This document shows positions 58,500-64,000 of a DNA stretch of 64,000 nt, piece by piece. Location: positions 2,552,744 to 2,616,743 of the forward strand of contig NW_009799104.1 of NCBI RefSeq assembly GCF_000213175.1, read 5' to 3'. The notes under the pieces were generated by a model that saw nothing but the letters and a program-made list of their open reading frames with translations, was not told the DNA's origin and did not search any database. The position numbers were made by a program, and so were the translations under genes. The stretch is from Neurospora tetrasperma FGSC 2508. Lineage: Eukaryota > Ascomycota > Sordariomycetes > Sordariales > Sordariaceae. Numbering within the stretch: position 1 is the stretch's first letter; each line of letters starts with the position of its first letter.

Positions 58500-58690
58500 A
58501 GTCTCTCCGCTATTGCGCTTTTTTTATTTTATAGTCTTTGAGAAGACTCGGATAGTTTATGTTTTTTCGTAGAACCTATAAATTTTTATCGTTCGAATAC
58601 TCCTTCTATTTAATTTAGAATTAATATTAGCAGCCGGACCCTCGATATCTTATAGTTAATTTAACTTCGTATCAAATATTGTCTTTTTCA
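58500..58690 (-). pseudogene. Chromodomain remnant
   Basis: Downstream of the integrase end, the minus-strand translation retains the spacing of a chromodomain (YEVKLTIRYRG, then K-KEYSNDKNL-V, then LLKDY) with stops where Trp and Gln codons would be expected. Conversion of TGG and CAG codons to stops is typical of RIP. In chromoviruses this domain directs integration into heterochromatin. Confidence 0.6.
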
Positions 58691-60949
58691 ATACTTATAA
58701 TTTCTTTTTATAGTATAGCTATAGTTAGGTTATTATAATATAATTCTAGTAAGGTAATTGGGAATATTAAATAGATTCGGTATTGCGCCGGGAGTACGAA
58801 TTAGTACGCTATCTTCTTATTTTTAATAAGTTTAGTAATTTAGAATAGTTTTAAAAACTTATTAATTAATTTGGCGCTCGGGTATTATTATTTAATATAT
58901 TTCGTATTAAGTAAAATTTAATTCCCTATATTGAATTCCTTTAGTTTCCGGGCTTTATTATATTATTTTACGTATTTTTAATCAATAATTCCTAAGGCTT
59001 TAATAATTTCTACCCGACTTCAAGGTAATTTTGTAATTTGGTTAGTAATTATTATAAGGAGTATTATTTTTCGCCCTTAATTTGGGTTTGTAGGCCCCTA
59101 TAAATAATACCCAAAGAGTAATTCCAATAGGGATTTTCTAATAATAATATAGAAATAGTAATTATATATTTATGGGTTAGTATAAATTTTTCGGCCTAAT
59201 TAGTTTGTTCTATTTTATACAAAATTTAGAAATATAATTCAAGTTTTAATTTTGCCTTTCCGTTTACTTATTTATTTAGGGGTATTAAATTATATTAAAA
59301 CGCCTACGGATATCTAAGAATTTATAGTATATATTCTAAAATTAATTAGTAAAAAATTATTTTTATTTAAAACGATAGAGTTTGGGAGGTTAAATTATTA
59401 AAAAATATCCTATTAAAAGAGGAAGGCGAATTGCTGAGTATTAATTGTCTTTTAGGTAGGAATATATAAAGTATATTTAGTAAAATGGTAAATATTAATT
59501 AAAATTATATTGTAAATTTAGTTAAATATAGGGTTGAATAATTTTAGTAAATTGGTAATAAAGTTATATAAAATACTTTACTAGAGAATTGTAAGAATAG
59601 GTAGCGATTTTAGAAGGTTATAAGGTTAATAGTTAAACGGTTTAATTTTCTAATATATTAGGTATTTACGAATATAAGCTTCGATATTAATTGTAATAGT
59701 AGGCTAATAATAGAATTAATTAATTTACTTTAGTATTTTTTTTAACTTGGGTATTTAGTTATTATATTATTATAATAAACGTAGAATAACTCGGCTCATA
59801 TACGTTCTAGAATATAAATTTAATAGTAGTATTATAGAGTTCCGTCCTCCTCTACTTTCTAATTCTTTATTCGCTTTTATTCTTCTCCGTCCTTCTATAA
59901 TTTTCTAATAACAAATAGATCTTCCTTCTACGCCTCTAATTATTATTATTCTATTAATAGTAAGTACTTATTATCCTTCTATACCCTTACTACTACTATA
60001 TATACGCTTATTTTTCTTATAATTACCTCTTTCGTTTCCTTTTTTATATTAGTAGCGGCTTTACTTACAAATTTTACCTTCTTTATTAATACCCCTTCCT
60101 TCCTATTCTTTCCTTCCGTTTTCAGCCGTTTCTTCTACCCTTTATATAATTTGTTTTCTTCCTTTTCTAATTCCTAATTTACTTCCTCCTCAATATTATC
60201 CTACTACTATTCCTATTCTTCTATTACTATTTTCTAATTTTCTTTTCCGATTAAAATTACCCTTTTTATTAGCATTTTTACTTTTCAGCCGTTCTTTATT
60301 ACCCATTTCTTCGCTTTACCCCCTTTTATAATTTTAATTAATAAATATTCGCCTCCTTTCTCTAATTCTACTCCTTATAATTATAGTTTCTTTAATAGCC
60401 CGTCCATTAGATTTAACTTTCCTAATTAATATTTTATTCCGAAATCATATACTATTAATTTTAATACTTACCGATTTTACTTTATATTCGCCCGCGCCTT
60501 CTCTCAAAAATATTATAAATTAAAATAATTTATAATTATTAAAACCAGTTTATTTATATATAAAAAATATTGCCTTTATACTTTTAACGCCCTTATAATT
60601 ACTAATAATTTCTTATTTCTAACCCTATACCTCGTTTCCTCTAGCGATTTCTTCTTCGAAAAGAATACGATTAAATATTATTTATTATTATATAATTATA
60701 TAAAAACCGCCCTAATTGTAAAGTCTAATACGTGTATTTTTATTCAGATTTTTAATACCGAATCGAAGTAATATAGTATTAGTATTTCTTAAAATAATTG
60801 CTTTAATTTTGTAAATGCCTTTTCCGCTTCCTTTATTAATTCGAATATTCTTTATTTATCCCCTTTCAATAGTTTTATTAAAGGTATAGTTACTTTCGAA
60901 TATAATATTACAAAGCGTTTATAAAACTCTATAAACCTTAAGAATATTT

Positions 60950-61560
60950 AAATATTATAAACGTTTATTAGGTCTTTTTAATTTACAATTATTATAATTC
61001 TTTTTAGGTCTATTGAAATGCCCTCCGGCAAAATAATATAGTTTAAGAATAATATTTTCTTTATATAAATTTTATATGTATTTAAATTTATATAGAGGTC
61101 TCGATTTTGTAATTATTAAAGGACTTTTTTAATATAATTATTATAATCTTCTTTATTCTTATTATAAATTAAAATATCATTAAAATAAGCAATATATATA
61201 GTATTAATTAATTCTACTAATATATCATTAATATATATTTAAAATATCGTTAGTATATTTGCTAATTTTATTAGTATAATTAAGAATTTATACTATTTAT
61301 ATTTTATATAGAACGCTATCTTCTCTTTATCTCTTTCCCAAATTCGAATCCTATAGTATATATCCTTTAGATCCAATTTTATAAAGATCTTCGTTGATAG
61401 TAATTGGTTTAGGATTTTTTAAATAAGGAGTAGCGCTGTCCGATTCTTCTTTATTACTTTATTAAATACTTCGAAATTAATATAGAGCTTTAACTTTCTG
61501 CCTTTTTTTAGAATAAAAATGATAGGGGCGTTTATTGGGTTGATAGAGGGTTGAACTTAC
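60950..61560 (-). pseudogene. Reverse transcriptase remnant of the chromovirus
   Basis: Recognisable RT blocks in order on the minus strand: a PI-FILKK-GRKLKLYINF block near 61.53-61.48 kb, then NRTALLLI, then KLDLKDIYYRIRI near 61.38-61.33 kb. A YFNDILIYN block follows near 61.19-61.16 kb, where the first Asp of the catalytic pair is replaced by Asn (GAT to AAT, a RIP-type change). In-frame stops interrupt it repeatedly, so no active enzyme is encoded. Confidence 0.8.
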
Positions 61561-62700
61561 CCTTTTTAGAGCGCTTCGGATAATTATTTTCGTAATATTT
61601 TTAATTTTTTAATATTAAATATATAAATTAGCCCCTAAGGCGCGGATTTTCTCTTAATTAAATTAATGTAATATTTTAAATAATTATATTAAAGTAAGGG
61701 TATTGCCGAGGCTTTAGAAATTGATTAGAATTCTTTATACTTTAGTGGAATAGTTAGTTTAAGAATAATAAATTCGTTCCCTAACTCTTCTAGTAATTCC
61801 AGAAACTTTAGTAGTATTAATTCTAATAGAAGTATTAGTAGTAAATGAATACTATTAAGCGCGACTTAGAAGACCTTTAATAGGGGGGTAAGGGCTTATA
61901 GGGTATTGGATAACTTTAAAATAATAGGTAGGGTTACGAATTCTATCGCTAAGGAAAAAGGGATTCTATATAGGATATTTGTATACGTAGGAGGGCGAAA
62001 ACCCTCTTTTAATTTTGCTATTTCCCTAAGGTTTAATATAAGAATTAAATCTTACTTCGGCTCTATCAAAATAGTTATACCGTTGTATATTTCCTTCGCT
62101 AGCGTTATATTTAATTTTAGATTGCCGGTTTCGATATAAAATTAGAATATTCGCTACCGCTAATCGATATTTAAGTTCTATTTATAAAGTTAAGAGTAAC
62201 CGAAAATAATTTCTACGGCCGGGAATTTAATAACGGTAAATATAATTTATTTTATTTATTTAGTATTATAAGAATTATATATTTTAATTAAAGAGGTAAT
62301 CGTACTATATATAGGAATAAATTGAAGGGAGAAGTTAATAAAATAATAGGGTATAGAATTAATTTTCGCGTTCGATTGGAATAAATATTTATTAATTAAA
62401 TTTAGTTCTACGTTCGAATTTATTAACTTTCGAATATTCTACTAATTTTTATAAATCTTTATGAATAATAGTATTTTTAAATACAATTGCGATTTACCTA
62501 TATTATTCTAAATTAATATAGCCGTTACTTTAATTATAATTAGTATAGTATTTATACAATATAATAGGGCGCTTATAGGAATAGGATAGTTTTATTACCG
62601 GTAGTTAACTTTATTATAATTAAAGTAAATTCGGTTTTAGTAGGTTAATATAAAATAATTAATTATATTATATTCGTAGTAGGTATTTAGCACTTTCAGT

Positions 62701-64000
62701 TAGGTATAACGATTATATGTATAATTCTTTTAATTATAGAGGGGGGTAAATAAGATTAGGATTTATTGGAAAAGCCGGGAAGGGATAACGGAATAAATTG
62801 GGGGGGATTAGTACTATAAAACGAAGGAGGGAAAATATTTAATAAGGAGGTAGGGGTAAATTAAAATAAAGAAATTAGTTAAGTATACTTTAAAAATATT
62901 TAATTCTAATAATATAATATAAATGGTTTAATACTTTTTAAGCCCTTTAACCGTTTTACGTATATTATTACGTTGCTTATTATATTAATATTAACCGTCG
63001 AAAGGATGCTTTATTTAAATAGGGGATATAATTAATTAACTTATATAATAACCCAAATATATTTTAATTAATTGTAGGAAAGGTTGAATTTTTTAAAATA
63101 ATAATAATTATAAAAATTATAGACTATTTCGTAGGCGCTTTACTATATATATTTAAATTTATTAAAAGCGGACTATTTAATCGTTTAGGTATTATTATTA
63201 TATTCTATTTCTAAGAAGGTACAAAGGTTATTTTAAGTTAGTATATTGTAAATAGTATTATAACCGGACTTAGTCCGAAGGGCTAATATATATTTAATTT
63301 AAATGTTCTTAGGGTTATATTTAATATAATAAATAGTAAATAAAAATAAAATATAGGAATATTCGTAAAAATACGTATTAATATTATAAAAGTAATTTTA
63401 GAATTGAAAGAAACTTTCGCCTATAAATTTAATAATATTATATTTAGAATAATATTCGGTATAGGTAGGTAAAATTATAAGCGATAGGAAAATAATTATA
63501 ATAATTATTGTAGGAGAAGAGGTAATAGAGGAAAGTATAATAGAAATATAGATTTAATTATAGAAGAAATAATTTTAATAATAAAAATTAGTAGGGATAG
63601 GGGGGTAATTATTAATAATAATTTATTTAGAGAGGTTTACGAAGTTGAATTAATCTTACTAAAATATTTATAATAGAAGGTAATTTAAAAGGAATTTAAT
63701 AGTAACGAATTAAAATTCAAATAATTCTTACTTATATATAAATTTATTAATTTCGATAGGTTGGGGGTACTAGTAGGGAGCTTAGGGTGGTGTAGGAGGG
63801 TAATTTTTATTACTATTTTTTTAATAAACTCTATAGTAGGTTAGTATTATTATAATAAAGGTAGAAGAGGTTATACAGTTTTAATAATAGTAATTAAAGG
63901 GGTAGTAGTATAAGAGGGGCGAGGGGTTATTTTAATAATTTAGGAAATAGACCGATTACTATATATATTTATTTTAACGGTATTAACTTAATTTTTAGAA
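62701..64000. other. AT-rich RIP-like DNA continuing past the window
   Basis: Same composition as the preceding block, with no intact frame. It could contain the gag portion or 5' repeat of the minus-strand chromovirus, or another dead element. I could not identify either. Confidence 0.6.

Larger units (their letters stand above)
58450..62700 (-). mobile_element. RIP-degraded Ty3/gypsy chromovirus retrotransposon
   Basis: On the minus strand, translations full of stops still follow a chromovirus pol order. Reverse transcriptase lies at about 61.55-61.0 kb (motifs KLDLKDIYYRIRI, a YxNDILIYN counterpart of YxDD, then LPEGIS). RNase H lies at about 60.95-60.4 kb (RFIEFYKRF at its start, YQLGKLNLMDGL at its end). 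The integrase C-terminal region lies at about 58.95-58.75 kb (LPAQYRIYLIFPITLLELYY). A chromodomain-like remnant follows at about 58.7-58.5 kb. Gag and protease should lie above 61.6 kb but are too decayed to place. Terminal repeats were not identified; the outer limits are approximate. Confidence 0.8.

Noticed and set aside
58279-58572. 97-codon plus-strand frame of Phe/Leu/Tyr
   Set aside because: Antisense of the chromovirus tail and of TTTTA/ACAT-type simple repeats; not a membrane protein gene.
1-64000. tRNA, rRNA or CRISPR features
   Set aside because: I looked for T-loop-like GGTTCGA contexts and paired stems and found none that form a cloverleaf; no rRNA-like block or regularly spaced repeats. 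A covariance-model scan would be decisive.

Overview
The window looks like nuclear DNA of a filamentous ascomycete (Pezizomycotina, most likely Sordariomycetes). Genes are split by short introns, mostly 50-75 nt, with GTRNGT donors, CTRAC/CTGAC-like branch sites and YAG acceptors. The gene families are typical of moulds: ferric reductase, GtaA-type glutaminase, RTA1-like protein, INO80 subunit Iec3 and a fungal C2H2 protein. There is also a long AT-rich block with the marks of repeat-induced point mutation (RIP). No prokaryotic operon features were seen. I assigned the organism from gene content and splicing style only.

Layout. 0.3-2.5 kb: ferric reductase (-). 2.5-7.1 kb: gene-poor, with a perfect 84-bp inverted repeat. 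7.1-9.3 kb: two uncharacterised genes (-). 10.2-11.2 kb: rhomboid protease (+). 11.8-13.3 kb: RTA1-like membrane protein (-). 15.1-16.3 kb: triacylglycerol lipase (+). 19.4-21.9 kb: secreted glutaminase (+). 22.2-23.4 kb: three decayed inverted-repeat elements. 24.0-24.7 kb: endosulfine/Igo1 (+). 25.3-26.4 kb: MYG1 (-). 27.2-28.5 kb: Iec3 (+). 29.5-31.1 kb: NADP isocitrate dehydrogenase (-). 31-34.5 kb: gene-poor. 34.6-35.5 kb: probable C2H2 zinc-finger gene (-). 36.3-37.2 kb: possible decayed coding fragments. 37.8-39.9 kb: CCR4-NOT subunit Not3/5 (-). 41.1-42.0 kb: D-aminoacyl-tRNA deacylase (+). 42.9-44.1 kb: cyclophilin-40 (+). 44.8-49.2 kb: large RasGAP (-). 50.1-51.2 kb: 2H phosphoesterase-like protein (-). 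51.7-52.5 kb: peroxisomal ureidoglycolate lyase (-). From about 52.8 kb to the end, base composition collapses to strongly AT-rich, RIP-like DNA. It holds a wrecked Ty3/gypsy chromovirus on the minus strand (about 58.4-62.7 kb) and at least one smaller inverted-repeat element.

Most genes are independent housekeeping functions: mRNA decay (Not3/5, Igo1), chromatin remodelling (Iec3), translation quality control (DTD), protein folding (Cpr6), NADPH supply (IDP) and Ras-family signalling (GAP). Others handle nutrients: iron reduction, glutamine, allantoin-derived ureidoglycolate and lipid. I see no biosynthetic cluster or defence system. Coding models were rebuilt across introns by reading splice sites and checking phase. 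Several change the apparent protein ends: the lipase C-terminus, the Not3/5 C-terminus, the endosulfine and DTD1 first exons, and the C2H2 gene. Useful surprises are the stop-free introns of length 3n, a palindromic AGGTACCT octamer repeated in intergenic DNA, the His-rich insertion in the ferric reductase, and the inverted-repeat elements.
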